NCBI GenBank assembly: GCA_003054665.1
Contig: QAYY01000003.1
Location: 62,001 to 126,000, forward strand
Direction of reading: 5' to 3'
DNA length: 64,000 nt
Origin: Opitutaceae bacterium EW11
Lineage (GTDB): Bacteria; Verrucomicrobiota; Verrucomicrobiia; Opitutales; Opitutaceae
A model generated the notes under the pieces. That model worked only from the letters and a program-made list of their open reading frames with translations, was not told the origin of the DNA and did not search any database. This document shows, piece by piece, positions 35,411 through 45,526 of this stretch (the stretch's first letter is position 1; each line of letters starts with the position of its first letter). The translations under genes were made by a program, and so were the position numbers.

Positions 35411-35438
35411 AATGTACCCAACCATAATAACCCCAAAC

Positions 35439-38400
35439 ATGTACAGGAAACGTACCCGCTTGGTGCTGGCGACGCTCTCAGCACTAACTGTGGCCTCCGG
35501 CTCGCTCAGAGCCCAGGCCGCTCCCACCGACACCGGTCGGCCTGCCTCGTCGGAAGACGAGTCTGTGATCACCCTGGATCCGTTCACGGTCACCACCGAT
35601 CAAGAAGGCTACAAGGCCGACGACACGCTCGCGGGCGGCCGCGTCCGTACCAGCCTGAAGGATACGCCGGCTTCGCTGTCGGTGGTCACGAAGAAGTTCA
35701 TGGAGGATTTGGGAATCACCAACTCCACGGACATGCTGGTCTACACGGCGAGCACCGAAGTGGCGGGGCTCTTCGGCAACTACTCCGGCGTCGGCAACCG
35801 CGGCACTGGCGTCGACTTTGGCGGTGCGGTGGAAAACGCCCGGTTGGTCAATCCGGCCGGCGTGAATCGCGCGCGCGGTCTGACCGCGATGGATCAAACC
35901 CGGAATTACCTGCCGAGCGATATTCCTTGGGACGGTTTCAACATCAGCCGCGTCGATATTTCGCGCGGCCCGAACTCGTTCCTCTTCGGCACCGGCAGCC
36001 CGTCGGGTATCTCCAACGTTTCGACCAACGAGGCGACCTACAAAGACGGAGGAAACGTGGAGGTCCGGTACGGAAGTTTCGGAACCACCCGCGAGTCCCT
36101 GGACTACAACAAAGTTCTCCTCAAGAACGAACTGGCCTTCCGGCTCGACTTGATCAACGGCAACTCGAAGTACAAGCAGGACCCGGCGTTCAGCGATTCC
36201 AAGCGTGTCTATGCAGCCCTGCGTTACGACCCGAGTTTCCTGAAGACGGACTCCGCGCGCACGAAGATCCAGGCCAGCTACGAGCACGGCCAAGTGCGGT
36301 CCAACAATCCGCGCATCCTTCCTCCGGTTGACTATATCACCGGCTATTTGAGGGATCCCCGCGCCAGCAGCACGGGCATCGACCCGTGGATGTTCACGCA
36401 GAACCTCACCGAGGTGGGCGCCGATCCGAACTACAGCCTCTGGGCGAATGCCGGATCGATCGGCAACATGTACCTGTGGGGTGGCACTCCGCAGTTCTAT
36501 TGGGATGGAGTCACCGGCACGTTGCTCGGGCAGGGTGCGTCGAACTACTCCCGCGGACCTGGTTCCACGCCGAATACCTGGCCCGTTCATAGCGTTGGCT
36601 TCAATGGATACGCCCGGGCGGCGAATCGCATCGCCCTCCAGCAAGGCATCAGCGCGGCCAACGCCCCCTATCCGGGTGCCTACGCCAACACGGTGACCTA
36701 CCTCGATCAGACCCTCAGCGACACCGGCGTCTTCGACTTCTACAACAAGCTCATCGACGGCGACAACAAGCGCGAGTGGCAGGATTGGGACGCCTATAAC
36801 CTGACCATCACCCAGAGTCTGTTCCGCGACCGCCTGACCATCCAAGCGGTGGCGGACCACCAGGAATACAGCAGCGGCATGAAGGGGGTGTTCGGCAATC
36901 GTACACCGACGATCATGCTGGACCTCGACAAGTATCTGCTGACGGGGAATCCCACCTGGCTGGGTAATCCTACCCCGAATCCGAATGTCGGCCGGCCCTT
37001 GCTCTTCGCCGATCAGGGCAAATACGAGGACAACAAGATCGTTCGCGACAACTATCAGGTCACGGCCGCCTATGTCCTGGACGTCCAGCGGGATTTCAAC
37101 GCAGACGGCCTCCTCGGCCGGATTCTAGGATCCCACAGCTTCACCGGTCTCTGGTCGAAATTCGACCGCTCCAGCGAGAATCGGAATTTCAAGCTGGACG
37201 GCGTGGATTACGAATACCTGCGCGTGACGGGCTACAATCTCAACGCGCGCCGACGGGACAACGGCTTCAACTGGCTCGCCTACATGGGACCCTCGCTCCT
37301 TGGGACCACGGGTTCGAGCGCCAACCTGGAGAACCTGCTGCATCCCCTCAACCTGCCGAGCGTGGCCAACTTCAATATCTACTCGAACGAGTGGATTGCC
37401 GATCCCTCGGTCAATCGCACCGATCCGTGGACCTATACGGGCAAGGACGGTACTACGACCACCACGACCCAGGCGGACAATCCCGCCAACTATCGCGGCT
37501 ATGTTCAGTACCCGTTCCCCATCATCAGCGGCGCGTCGAATCCCTGGGTTCTCGCGAACAGCGGCCGGAAGGCAACGCAGTCCATCGAGTCCAAGGCGAT
37601 CATGTATCAGGGCCATTTCTGGGATGATACGATTGTCCCGTCGCTGGGATACCGCTCCGACACGACCAAGCAGAGTGGTGCCGACGCGAATACATCGGGC
37701 GATATCGTCAATCTCGACTACCACATCACCGATCCGGGTGTGAAGATGACGACGAACTCGTTCAGCTACGGTGTCGCCGTTCACCTGCCGAAGGCGGTCA
37801 AGAGCCACCTTCCTGCCGGCACGGACGTGACGTTGAACTACTTCCATGGCGAGAACGAGACTCCTCGGGTGCGCTATGGCATGGACGGCAGCATGCTGCC
37901 GAACGAATCCGGAAAGACGGACGACGTTTCGGTCCAAGTTGATGCATTGGACGGCCGCTTCACGGTGCGCCTCACCAAGTTCAAGACGATCAACGCGAAT
38001 TCCTCCGCCTACGTCGGCGTGCCGCTCGCCACCTGGCTGGTCCGCGGACTGCCGGCGATCACGCTTCAGTATGCTGGTTGGGCTTTCGCCGAGCGTCAGC
38101 TCGGGTTCGATCCGGTGACCATGGCGGTCCCGGGAGCGCCGGCCAGTTGGGACACGTGGAGGACGGAAGCCAATCCGTATCGCTGGCGGCCTCATTCCTG
38201 GATGGATACGAATCCGGAGAACGCGGCCGCGTTCGAGCAGGCGATGAAGACGGACTTCGTCAACTTCTTCCCGCAGTCCTACTGGGATACCTGGGGCTAC
38301 AATGTCGACGTCGAGGCCATCAAGCGCGGCGACTGGGTGCATGTCGTCCGCGGCTGGGATGATCCCTGGAATATCAGCAAGATGGGCGGCCGCGACACCA

Positions 38401-39083
38401 TCAACGGAGAGTTCCCGACCCTCGAGCAGAACCTCGAGTCCAAGGGTTACGAGCTGGAGCTCACCTTCCGCCCCGTGCGGAACTGGGACATCACGCTCAA
38501 CGGTTCCAAGGTCGACGCCACGCAGACTGGCTTCGGCGAGACCGCGACCCGTTTCATCGAGGGCATGAAGCACGTCTTCGTCGACACCCCGGTTGGCTAC
38601 GGCAACGTCTGGGGCGGTTTCCAAACGGCAAAGCAGATGTTCAACGGTGACGTCTGGGCGAAATACCTCACGACGAACGCGTTGGTCGGCAGCGCACAGC
38701 CCGAACAGCGGAAATACCGGTTCAACGTGATCTCGAACTACCGGTTCGATCACGGATCGCTCAAGGGCCTGAACGTCGGTGCTGCGTACCGTTGGGAAGA
38801 CAAAGCCATCCTGGGCTACGGCATCTACAATGCCGACATCACCGGCTGGATCCCCGACGTGAATGCTCCCATCTACGGGCCGACCGAACAGCATGTCGAC
38901 CTGTGGATCGGGTATGAGCATAAGCTCACCAAGAAGATCAACTGGAGAGCTCAGCTGAACCTGCGCAATGCGTTCGAGAAGGACCATCTGGTCACCATCG
39001 CGGTTCAACCCGACGGCACGACCGCCCAATCGCGCATCGCGAGCGGGACGACGTATGACCTGAGCATGAAGTTCATGTTCTAA
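35439..39083 (+). CDS. Large TonB-dependent receptor, copy 2
   Basis: A 1214-residue outer-membrane receptor. The ATG at 35439 directly opens a signal peptide ('MYRKRTRLVLATLSALTVAS', cleavage near 'LRAQA'); an ATG at 35412 would add nine residues and sits against a hairpin. The mature start 'ITLDPFTVTTDQEGYKADDT' is followed by 'LAGGRVRTSLKDTPASLSVV', the same family signature as TBDR copy 1. The plug includes 'ISRGPNSFLFGTGSPSGISN'. The barrel ends in Phe ('TYDLSMKFMF'). Similarity to copy 1 is clear but much lower than between the GH39 partners, so the two receptors may take up different glycans. No SusD gene is adjacent. Confidence 0.9.
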   Translation: MYRKRTRLVLATLSALTVASGSLRAQAAPTDTGRPASSEDESVITLDPFTVTTDQEGYKADDTLAGGRVRTSLKDTPASLSVVTKKFMEDLGITNSTDMLVYTASTEVAGLFGNYSGVGNRGTGVDFGGAVENARLVNPAGVNRARGLTAMDQTRNYLPSDIPWDGFNISRVDISRGPNSFLFGTGSPSGISNVSTNEATYKDGGNVEVRYGSFGTTRESLDYNKVLLKNELAFRLDLINGNSKYKQDPAFSDSKRVYAALRYDPSFLKTDSARTKIQASYEHGQVRSNNPRILPPVDYITGYLRDPRASSTGIDPWMFTQNLTEVGADPNYSLWANAGSIGNMYLWGGTPQFYWDGVTGTLLGQGASNYSRGPGSTPNTWPVHSVGFNGYARAANRIALQQGISAANAPYPGAYANTVTYLDQTLSDTGVFDFYNKLIDGDNKREWQDWDAYNLTITQSLFRDRLTIQAVADHQEYSSGMKGVFGNRTPTIMLDLDKYLLTGNPTWLGNPTPNPNVGRPLLFADQGKYEDNKIVRDNYQVTAAYVLDVQRDFNADGLLGRILGSHSFTGLWSKFDRSSENRNFKLDGVDYEYLRVTGYNLNARRRDNGFNWLAYMGPSLLGTTGSSANLENLLHPLNLPSVANFNIYSNEWIADPSVNRTDPWTYTGKDGTTTTTTQADNPANYRGYVQYPFPIISGASNPWVLANSGRKATQSIESKAIMYQGHFWDDTIVPSLGYRSDTTKQSGADANTSGDIVNLDYHITDPGVKMTTNSFSYGVAVHLPKAVKSHLPAGTDVTLNYFHGENETPRVRYGMDGSMLPNESGKTDDVSVQVDALDGRFTVRLTKFKTINANSSAYVGVPLATWLVRGLPAITLQYAGWAFAERQLGFDPVTMAVPGAPASWDTWRTEANPYRWRPHSWMDTNPENAAAFEQAMKTDFVNFFPQSYWDTWGYNVDVEAIKRGDWVHVVRGWDDPWNISKMGGRDTINGEFPTLEQNLESKGYELELTFRPVRNWDITLNGSKVDATQTGFGETATRFIEGMKHVFVDTPVGYGNVWGGFQTAKQMFNGDVWAKYLTTNALVGSAQPEQRKYRFNVISNYRFDHGSLKGLNVGAAYRWEDKAILGYGIYNADITGWIPDVNAPIYGPTEQHVDLWIGYEHKLTKKINWRAQLNLRNAFEKDHLVTIAVQPDGTTAQSRIASGTTYDLSMKFMF

Positions 39084-39097
39084 GTGTGATGGATGAC

Positions 39098-39153
39098 TCG
39101 TGTCGGAATCCGTGCTCACCGCGGCCATGCCGTGGAACCGGATTCTGACACGA
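39098..39153. other. Long imperfect palindrome after TBDR copy 2
   Basis: TCGTGTCGGAATCCG (39098-39112) pairs with CGGATTCTGACACGA (39139-39153) with a single mismatch. A second small stem (CCGCGG with CCGTGG, wobble) lies inside. It precedes the true terminator and may stabilise the 3' end of the mRNA. Confidence 0.5.
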
Positions 39154-39174
39154 CGCTAGCGACATCTTGATTCG

Positions 39175-39209
39175 ACCGCGTCCGCCCCCTCGGCGGACGC
39201 GGTTTTTTT
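39175..39209 (+). terminator. Intrinsic terminator after TBDR copy 2
   Basis: ACCGCGTCCGCC (39175-39186) and GGCGGACGCGGT (39192-39203) form a perfect 12-bp stem with a 5-nt loop, running into seven T residues (39203-39209). Confidence 0.93.
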
Positions 39210-39299
39210 GTGCCTCAGCGACCATAGCCCAGGGAAGGGGAAGTATCCGCCGATTGGATCGGAAGAGACGGCGGTCCCGGGAACTGCTTCGCTGGGCTT

Positions 39300-39557
39300 C
39301 ACGCTTGCGGGTGGGTCGGCGCGTCCCTGCGACGACACCTTCGCTCCGCCCGCGTCGAACCCTGATTTCGCGCTTAACGCAGGCCCGGGTTTCTCTCGCG
39401 CAGGGACGCGTCGCGCCACCCGCAAGCGTGCCGGAGTGCAATGTTTCGTTGGATACGATACATCGTCGCTCATCGGCGTCGACGATCCCTCCGCCCTTGG
39501 AGTGCGGCGGCCTGACGCCGCCTTGAGCGGGCGAGCCCCGGCTCGCCCGCACGTCGC
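39300..39557. repeat. MITE-like composite repeat, copy 1
   Basis: The left part (39300-39430) is bounded by CACGCTTGCGGGTGG and its exact reverse complement. Each end is followed inward by CGCGTCCCTGCG or its complement after five unmatched bases. A 68-nt spacer leads to a 59-bp double hairpin (39499-39557: a GCGGCGG-type stem, then GCGGGCGAGC with GCTCGCCCGC). The same order and spacing recurs at 39855 and 52155. No protein is encoded. The 39210-40182 gap contains only these elements and element B. Confidence 0.85.
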
Positions 39558-39619
39558 AGGCGGAATCAACGCGAAAATAAGCGGACGCGTCGCCAGGGGG
39601 GCAACGAGTTTGGCGGTTT

Positions 39620-39692
39620 GATGTGGGCCGGGTGCCCTCACCCGGCGAGTTGCGACGTCGCAGGTGCGGGGTGAGGGCACCCCGCCCACATC
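39620..39692. repeat. 73-bp palindromic element B, copy 1
   Basis: Begins GATGTGGGC and ends GCCCACATC. It is a near-perfect palindrome centred on GCGACGTCGC, each arm carrying its own small hairpin (GGGTGCCCTCACCC and GGGTGAGGGCACCC). Five more copies of identical length occur in the window. Confidence 0.85.
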
Positions 39693-39854
39693 GAAGGGGA
39701 GAGATCGCATCGAGAGCGTATCCGACCGGCATCGGATTCCGATGCCGAGTCGCGGACAGAGCCGCGTCCTCTCTCGTGACGCTCGACGCGATCGACGAGC
39801 CGCTGGATGCTACGGCACCCGCACCGCGCGAGTGACGGCTTCTCTCAAGGTTCT

Positions 39855-40114
39855 ACGCTTGCGGGTGGGTCGGCGCGTCCCTGCGACGACACTTTCGCTC
39901 CGCCCGCGTCGAACCTCGATTTCGCGCGCAACGCAGGCCCGAGTTTCTATCGCGCGGCAGGGACGCGTCGCGCCACCCGCAAGCGTGTGCTCCGTCGCAT
40001 CCTGTCGGCGAATACGTTCACGCATCCCTCATCCGTCGACGATCCCTCCTCCCTTGGAGTGCGGCGGCCTGACGCCGCCTTGAGCGGGCGAGCCCCGGCT
40101 CGCCCGCACGTCGC
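39855..40114. repeat. MITE-like composite repeat, copy 2
   Basis: Same organisation as copy 1: terminal-inverted-repeat part 39855-39986, 69-nt spacer, double hairpin 40056-40114. The left end reads TACGCTTGCGGGTGG. It is preceded by TCTCAAGGTT, also seen left of the copies near 52.1 and 52.5 kb, so the unit may extend further left. Confidence 0.85.
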
Positions 40115-40182
40115 CTGCAGTTGAGCGCCTCGCGGCGATTGCTCGTCGCGATGCGCCCATGATTGTACCCAAACAAACGCTA

Positions 40183-42843
40183 TCAGGGAGCCGGCTGAAC
40201 GCTGGTCAGAGACACTTGCTGCGTCTCCAACCCCTCGGACTCGGCTCGCAGCACGAGGGAGCCCGCTTGACCCGCGCGGCTGCGGACGATCACGACGGCA
40301 CGGCCGTTGAACGCCTTCCGCTGCGGATCCTGGAACGACTCGAAGCTGATCGGATTTCCGTTGTCGGTGCCGACGATCTCGCCGGGGCCCTGGAGCGAAA
40401 AACGCACCAGGTTGCTGGCCCGCGGGGCGAGAATTCCGGCGGCATCGGTGATATCGACGGTGACGTAGACGAGGTCGGTGCCGTCGGCGCGGAAGGTGGC
40501 GCGATCGGGTTTGAGCGCGATTTTCGCCGCAGCTCCGGCGGTCCGTTGCACGTCTTCGGCCCAGACCTTGCCGTTTTTGTAGGCGACGACTTTGACCTCG
40601 CCGGGGGTGTAGCGCACGTCGTCCCAGCGAAGGCGGAATTCTCCCGGAGCTTTTTTCTTTCGTCCCAGGGACCGGCCGTTGAGGAACAATTCGGCTTCGT
40701 CGCCGGAGGTGTACACGTGGACCGGCGTGACTTGTCCCTCGCGCTCCGGCCAGGTCCAGTGCGGCAGGAGGTGCGCCATCGGAAACTCCGGGCGCCAGCG
40801 CGATTGGTAGAGGAAGAAGCGGTCTTTCGGCAGCCCTGCGAGGTCGATGATGCCGAAGTAGGAGCTGCGCGAAGGCACCGCGATGCGTCCGAGCTCGGCG
40901 AGCTGCTTGGCCATGCGCTCCTTCGCTGCGGGATCGGAGAAGTTCAGCAGGTTGGTCGCGTCGCCGTTGTACGGAGTCGGTTCGCCGAGGTAGTCGAAGC
41001 CGGTCCAGACAAATTCACCGGCGTAACCTTTGACCGCGTCGGCGGCGCGCCATTCCACCTCGACCGGCGTCGACCATTCCTCAGCCGTGAGATCGTACGA
41101 GCTGACCTGGAAGTTCGAGCGCGAGGCCGGATCAAGTTTGTTGTCGCTGAACGGGAAGAAGTATTCGCCGCGCGAGCTGATGGTGGAGGCCGTTTCGCTG
41201 CCGAAGAGCGGGATCGTGGGATTCGCGGCGCGAAACGCGGCGTAGGTTTCGACACGGTAGTTGTAGCCCATCGCGTCGAGCACGTGCTGGTATCCGTTGA
41301 AGCCGCACGGGCCGCCGTTGAAGGCGCCGCTGATCGGGTGCGTCCGGTCCTCCTCGCGCACGATGCCGGCGAGGTGTGCGGCGAGCTTCCAGCCTTCCTG
41401 GCCGTCGTCGCCCCATTGTTCGATGACTTCGTTTCCGATGCTCCAGAGAATCACGCTGGGATGATTGCGGTCGCGGCGGACGAGGGCGCGCAGGTCGGCT
41501 TCGTGCCAGTCGGCGAAAAACCGATGGTAGTCGCCGCGTCCCTTGCCCTTCGCCCAGCAGTCGAACGCTTCGTCCATGACGAGGAAGCCCAGGCGATCGC
41601 ACGCGTCGAGCAGCTCGGGGGCCGGAGGATTGTGCGAAGTCCGGATGGCGTTGCATCCCATCGAGCGAAGGATCTCGAGCTGGCGCTCGATCGCGCGCGG
41701 ATTGATCGCGGTGCCCAGGGCGCCGAGGTCGTGATGGAGGCACACGCCCTGAATCCGGACCACGTTGCCGTTGAGCACGAATCCGCGATCGGCGTCGAAC
41801 GCGATGGTGCGGATGCCGAACGGAGTCTCGACGCGGTCGACGATTTCGTCACCGCGCTTGATCGTGCTGATCGCGGCGTACCGATTCGGGGTCGCGACGC
41901 TCCAGAGTTTGGGAGACGCGACGGTGAGCGTCTGCGTGACCGACGACTCGCGGTGCGACGGCACGTAGAACTTCACCGCGTCGCCTGACGCGGCGGCGGC
42001 GCCGGCGTGCCGGCCCTCGGCGTCCAGGGCGAAGATTTCGGTGCTCACGGTGAGATCGGCGGCGGCGTCGGTGTCGTTGGTCGTGCGGACCTCGACGGAG
42101 ACGAACGCGGCGTCGGGAGCGACGCGCGGGGTCGTGACGACCGTGCCCCACTGCGACACATGGATCGGTCCGGTCTTCGTGAGCCAGACGTTGCGGTAGA
42201 TTCCGCTTCCCGGATACCACCGCGACGATTCCGGAACGTTGTCGAGGCGAACGACCAGAACGTTGTCCGCTCCGGGTTTCGCATAGGGCGTCAGGTCGAG
42301 TTGGAACGAGGTGTAACCGTACGCCCAGCCGCCGACGAACTGGCCGTTGAGCCACACCATCGGGCAGGACATCGCACCGTCCATTTCGAGCGTCAGGCGG
42401 CGGCCGGCGTCTTCGGCGGGAAGCCGGAAATGTTTCCGGTACCAGCCGGGACCGGCCCAAGGCAGCTTGCCGGTATCGCCGGGCAGATCCTGGCGAAAGG
42501 GACCCTCGATGCCCCAGTCGTGCGGAAGGTTCAGCGTGCGCCATCCGCTGTCGTCGAAGCCCGGAAGCACGCATTTGATGTCGCTGCCGAGGTTGCCGGT
42601 CGGCCGCGCGGGTTTGGCGGTGGCGACGCCGAGCATCGGCGCGCTGCTCGGCAGGAGCCAGGCTCTCACCGAAGCGTAGTCAAGTTGTGGCGACATCCAT
42701 TGGGGGTCGCCCTTGTAAAACCGCCAATCGGCGTTGAACGAACTGCGTTCGCGCGGGGCGGCCTGTTCGGCGGCCCGGGCGGACGCCGAGAGGGGCGCCA
42801 GGCAAACGGCCACGAGAGCGAGGAGGCTGAGTAGGTGTTTCAT
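40183..42843 (-). CDS. GH2 beta-galactosidase-like enzyme (third copy)
   Basis: An 886-residue secreted GH2 with signal peptide 'MKHLLSLLALVAVCLAPLSA' and cleavage near 'ARAAE'. The jelly roll ('WRTLNLPHDWGIEGPF', 'GAMSCPMVWLNG') has an insertion before it (~45-95). The barrel has acid/base Glu472 in 'ILWSIGNEVIE' and nucleophile Glu550 in 'PLFGSETAST'. C-terminal DUF4982-like ('HVYTSGDEAELFLNG') and Ig-like domains follow. It starts 22 nt downstream of the DUF5916 gene, so the two form an operon. It is longer than and diverged from the two GH2 enzymes in the 12-20 kb cluster. Exo-beta-galactosidase is the likely activity. Confidence 0.88.
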   Translation of the reverse strand: MKHLLSLLALVAVCLAPLSASARAAEQAAPRERSSFNADWRFYKGDPQWMSPQLDYASVRAWLLPSSAPMLGVATAKPARPTGNLGSDIKCVLPGFDDSGWRTLNLPHDWGIEGPFRQDLPGDTGKLPWAGPGWYRKHFRLPAEDAGRRLTLEMDGAMSCPMVWLNGQFVGGWAYGYTSFQLDLTPYAKPGADNVLVVRLDNVPESSRWYPGSGIYRNVWLTKTGPIHVSQWGTVVTTPRVAPDAAFVSVEVRTTNDTDAAADLTVSTEIFALDAEGRHAGAAAASGDAVKFYVPSHRESSVTQTLTVASPKLWSVATPNRYAAISTIKRGDEIVDRVETPFGIRTIAFDADRGFVLNGNVVRIQGVCLHHDLGALGTAINPRAIERQLEILRSMGCNAIRTSHNPPAPELLDACDRLGFLVMDEAFDCWAKGKGRGDYHRFFADWHEADLRALVRRDRNHPSVILWSIGNEVIEQWGDDGQEGWKLAAHLAGIVREEDRTHPISGAFNGGPCGFNGYQHVLDAMGYNYRVETYAAFRAANPTIPLFGSETASTISSRGEYFFPFSDNKLDPASRSNFQVSSYDLTAEEWSTPVEVEWRAADAVKGYAGEFVWTGFDYLGEPTPYNGDATNLLNFSDPAAKERMAKQLAELGRIAVPSRSSYFGIIDLAGLPKDRFFLYQSRWRPEFPMAHLLPHWTWPEREGQVTPVHVYTSGDEAELFLNGRSLGRKKKAPGEFRLRWDDVRYTPGEVKVVAYKNGKVWAEDVQRTAGAAAKIALKPDRATFRADGTDLVYVTVDITDAAGILAPRASNLVRFSLQGPGEIVGTDNGNPISFESFQDPQRKAFNGRAVVIVRSRAGQAGSLVLRAESEGLETQQVSLTSVQPAP

Positions 42844-42865
42844 GCGGGGAGTCTTTCGAGGAAGA

Positions 42866-45460
42866 TCAGGACGAAAACCAGTAGGTCACCTTGACCATGA
42901 ATTGATTCACCGGCCGCTGGCTGCGGAGGCTCGTCAGAGAAGACCAAGCGTCTTCGCGCAGCTCGGAGCTTCCGCCGTAGCGTTGCTGCGACCAGGCGAA
43001 ATACAGGGTCGAACCGAGCCGATATTCCCAGCGCAGGACCAAATTGGAACGAAAACTGGCGTCGTTCCAGTCCGGTCGCGCGAATATGCAATCGGCGGCG
43101 CCGTCGGCGTCGAAATCGAACGAGCAGTTGCCGTCGGCGATCGACGGAGCGAGCACCGGCCCGAAACGGCGTTCGAGCGCGGCCGCTTCGGGAAGGGCGA
43201 CCTGGCGGTAATCGGTGTAGCGCACCGTGCTCCCGAAAGGATTGCCGAAATACTGGACGCTCAGCTCGGGCCGCAAATGCCATTCGGCGCGCAGCGAGAG
43301 GGAGCGCGATTCGCCTTCGAGGCGCGACACGAGCCAGCGGGCACGGTCGGACGCGGTGTATTGCTGGCGGTCGGAGTAGGTGGTCGCGTCGGCGGCCACC
43401 GTGAGCACGAGGGAGTCCGCGGGACGCACCGAGACCTTGGCGCCGTAGGCCGAGGAGGAAAAGGCGTCCTGCGCCGACTGGCAGCCCTCTGCGTGGACGT
43501 TGGCCCAAAGCCGTTTCGTGACGTCGGTCTCGAGGTATCCCGACCAGTTCCAGCGCGACGGCGCGTAGAGGAGGGGACCGCCCCGCAGCGCGACGGGATC
43601 GCGTCCCGCGCCGGTGGCGCCGAGCAGCGCGTTGCCGTTCCATTTGTTCGCGAATTCGGTGGAGGCGCGAAGATCGACGCCGGAGCCCAGATGTTCGCCG
43701 CGCGTGGTCCAGGTGTTCTCCTGCTCGAGCTTGAGTTCGTACGAGCGGTACCAGCCCGCGGGATCTTTTTCCACGTAGGAGGCGGAAGTCTTGAGCTTAC
43801 GCTGATCGGCCTGCGCGAGGTAGCCCAGGTCATTGAACTCGAGTCCCGGGCTCTTGATCATGAGATCTTCGGTCCAGCGCCAATGCCCCTTGCTCGCCTT
43901 GCCGCCCTGCAGCCAGAGACCTTCGCCGGAGAGACGATCCAGCGTGGCATCGAAGCGCTCGTAGCCGTCGATCGGACGCTGGTAATAGCGCGCCGAGTTC
44001 GTCTGCAGCCGTGCGATCGCGGCGGGTTTGCCCCTCACGTCGGTCGCCAGCGCGACGGCATGGAAGAAATACTCGCGCTCCTGCCAGTAGTGCGTGACGT
44101 CGGCGCCGACGACGCTGGCCGTTTCCGGCAGCTGCGCGGCGAGTTCGGACGAGAGCCCGGTGCGTTGCACGTGGGTGACGATCCCGCCGACCACGGTGTC
44201 TCCGGCTCGGAAGTCCTGCTGGCCTCGTGCGACCAGATAACCCGTGCGCGGCGCGACCTCGGCGGTGCGGGAACCGGCGCCGTCGTCGACGAGCACCGTC
44301 TCGCGATCGGTCGCGGCCGCGAGCACGCCGACCGAGGTGCCGCCGTTGGTTTTTCCGGAAACCTTGAGCGCGCCCAGCAGCGTGCTGGCATCGGGCATGT
44401 CGGAGGCGAGATGCCCGGGCACGAACGACGGAGGCGCGCCGATCCGGCGGGAGTAGAAGAGCGGTTCTTCGCCGAACGGAAACGCGAAGATGTCTTTCCC
44501 CTCGAGAAAGAGGGGCCGCTTTTCGGTGAGGTAGGTTTCGAAAGCCGTGAGGTTCATCACGGCCGGATCCGACTCGACCTGGCCGAAGTCGGGCAGCACC
44601 GAGGCGTCCAGCGTGAAGTTGCTCGAGAGTCCCACCTTGGCGTCCACGCCGGTGTGAAATACGGCGTGGCTGTCGCGATTCGGCGCCGACTCCATGCGCA
44701 TCGAGGCATAGGGCAGTAGCTCCCACCGCCGCGCCGAGCGCAGGCCGGTGATGCCGTGCAGTTCGCCGAAGGACTTCACGAGCCCGGAGTCGTCGTTCGC
44801 GAGGAGATTCCAATCGGACTCCTCCTTGAACCGGTCGATCCAGCGCCAGGCGTGCAGACCCCAGACGGTGTTGCGCGGATCGAAGCGGAGCTGACTGAGC
44901 GGGATGAGAAATTCCGCGGTCCAGCAGTCCGCCTCGTGCGCAACCTTGCCTTCCCAGACCGCGTTCCAGGTGGTGTCCCAACCGTTGTTGGCCAGGACGA
45001 GGTCGATCTTTTGACCGGCTGCCGTGAGGTCGAATTCGAAGCCGGTGCGCTGATCGTGGTAGCTGTCGAAATTCACGCCCATGATGTCGCCGACAAAACC
45101 GTCGCGCTCGCCCTGCTGACGCGAACGCGCCGCGATCGGCTCGTCGTGCGCCCGCATGGCGACGTAGAGATTGCGGTCGTCGTAGAGGATTTTGATCTCG
45201 GTCGCCTGCGAGGCGGCCGCCCCGTACTGCGGTGTCAGCTGGGTGAATACGGAGCTCCATTCGCCGGTGCTCTGCCAGCAGGCGTCGTCCAGGCGACCGT
45301 CGATCGCCGGCGGGGGTCCGGAAAGGCGGGTGGTCTCGTACACCCGCCGGGGGCGCGGCACCGGCGCGGACGCCTCTTTGGCGGGCAGGGCGACGATCGA
45401 GGAACAGAGCCCGACGACGAGGGCGAGGGGGAGAAGGAGGGGAAGAAGCGGACGCGACAT
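42866..45460 (-). CDS. DUF5916 outer-membrane protein with CBM9-like N-terminal domain
   Basis: An 864-residue exported protein starting at 45460 ('MSRPLLPLLLPLALVVGLCS'). Residues ~45-230 are a CBM9/DOMON-like sugar-binding domain: 'PPAIDGRLDDACWQST', 'ATEIKILYDDRNLYVAMRAH' and 'WTAEFLIPLSQLRFDP'. The remainder matches DUF5916, with 'FTLDASVLPDFGQVESDPAV' and 'RPLFLEGKDIFAFP', then regularly spaced amphipathic strands ending 'NQFMVKVTYWFSS', as expected for an outer-membrane beta-barrel. The function of DUF5916 proteins is not established; a role in glycan binding or transport is inferred from the CBM9-like domain, the GH2 partner 22 nt away and the divergent AraC gene. Confidence 0.85.
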   Translation of the reverse strand: MSRPLLPLLLPLALVVGLCSSIVALPAKEASAPVPRPRRVYETTRLSGPPPAIDGRLDDACWQSTGEWSSVFTQLTPQYGAAASQATEIKILYDDRNLYVAMRAHDEPIAARSRQQGERDGFVGDIMGVNFDSYHDQRTGFEFDLTAAGQKIDLVLANNGWDTTWNAVWEGKVAHEADCWTAEFLIPLSQLRFDPRNTVWGLHAWRWIDRFKEESDWNLLANDDSGLVKSFGELHGITGLRSARRWELLPYASMRMESAPNRDSHAVFHTGVDAKVGLSSNFTLDASVLPDFGQVESDPAVMNLTAFETYLTEKRPLFLEGKDIFAFPFGEEPLFYSRRIGAPPSFVPGHLASDMPDASTLLGALKVSGKTNGGTSVGVLAAATDRETVLVDDGAGSRTAEVAPRTGYLVARGQQDFRAGDTVVGGIVTHVQRTGLSSELAAQLPETASVVGADVTHYWQEREYFFHAVALATDVRGKPAAIARLQTNSARYYQRPIDGYERFDATLDRLSGEGLWLQGGKASKGHWRWTEDLMIKSPGLEFNDLGYLAQADQRKLKTSASYVEKDPAGWYRSYELKLEQENTWTTRGEHLGSGVDLRASTEFANKWNGNALLGATGAGRDPVALRGGPLLYAPSRWNWSGYLETDVTKRLWANVHAEGCQSAQDAFSSSAYGAKVSVRPADSLVLTVAADATTYSDRQQYTASDRARWLVSRLEGESRSLSLRAEWHLRPELSVQYFGNPFGSTVRYTDYRQVALPEAAALERRFGPVLAPSIADGNCSFDFDADGAADCIFARPDWNDASFRSNLVLRWEYRLGSTLYFAWSQQRYGGSSELREDAWSSLTSLRSQRPVNQFMVKVTYWFSS

Positions 45461-45494
45461 AAGGCGGAGAAGGCGGGGAGACGCTTGCTCGCTC

Positions 45495-45511
45495 CTTTTT
45501 AATATCCTATT
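45495..45511. promoter_or_regulatory. AT-rich divergent promoter core between DUF5916 and araC-like genes
   Basis: CTTTTTAATATCCTATT stands out as the only AT-rich stretch in the 66-bp divergent intergenic region. It contains a plausible plus-strand -10 box (TATCCT). Promoter function is inferred from composition and position. Confidence 0.4.
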
Positions 45512-45526
45512 CCCGGTGTTCCGACC

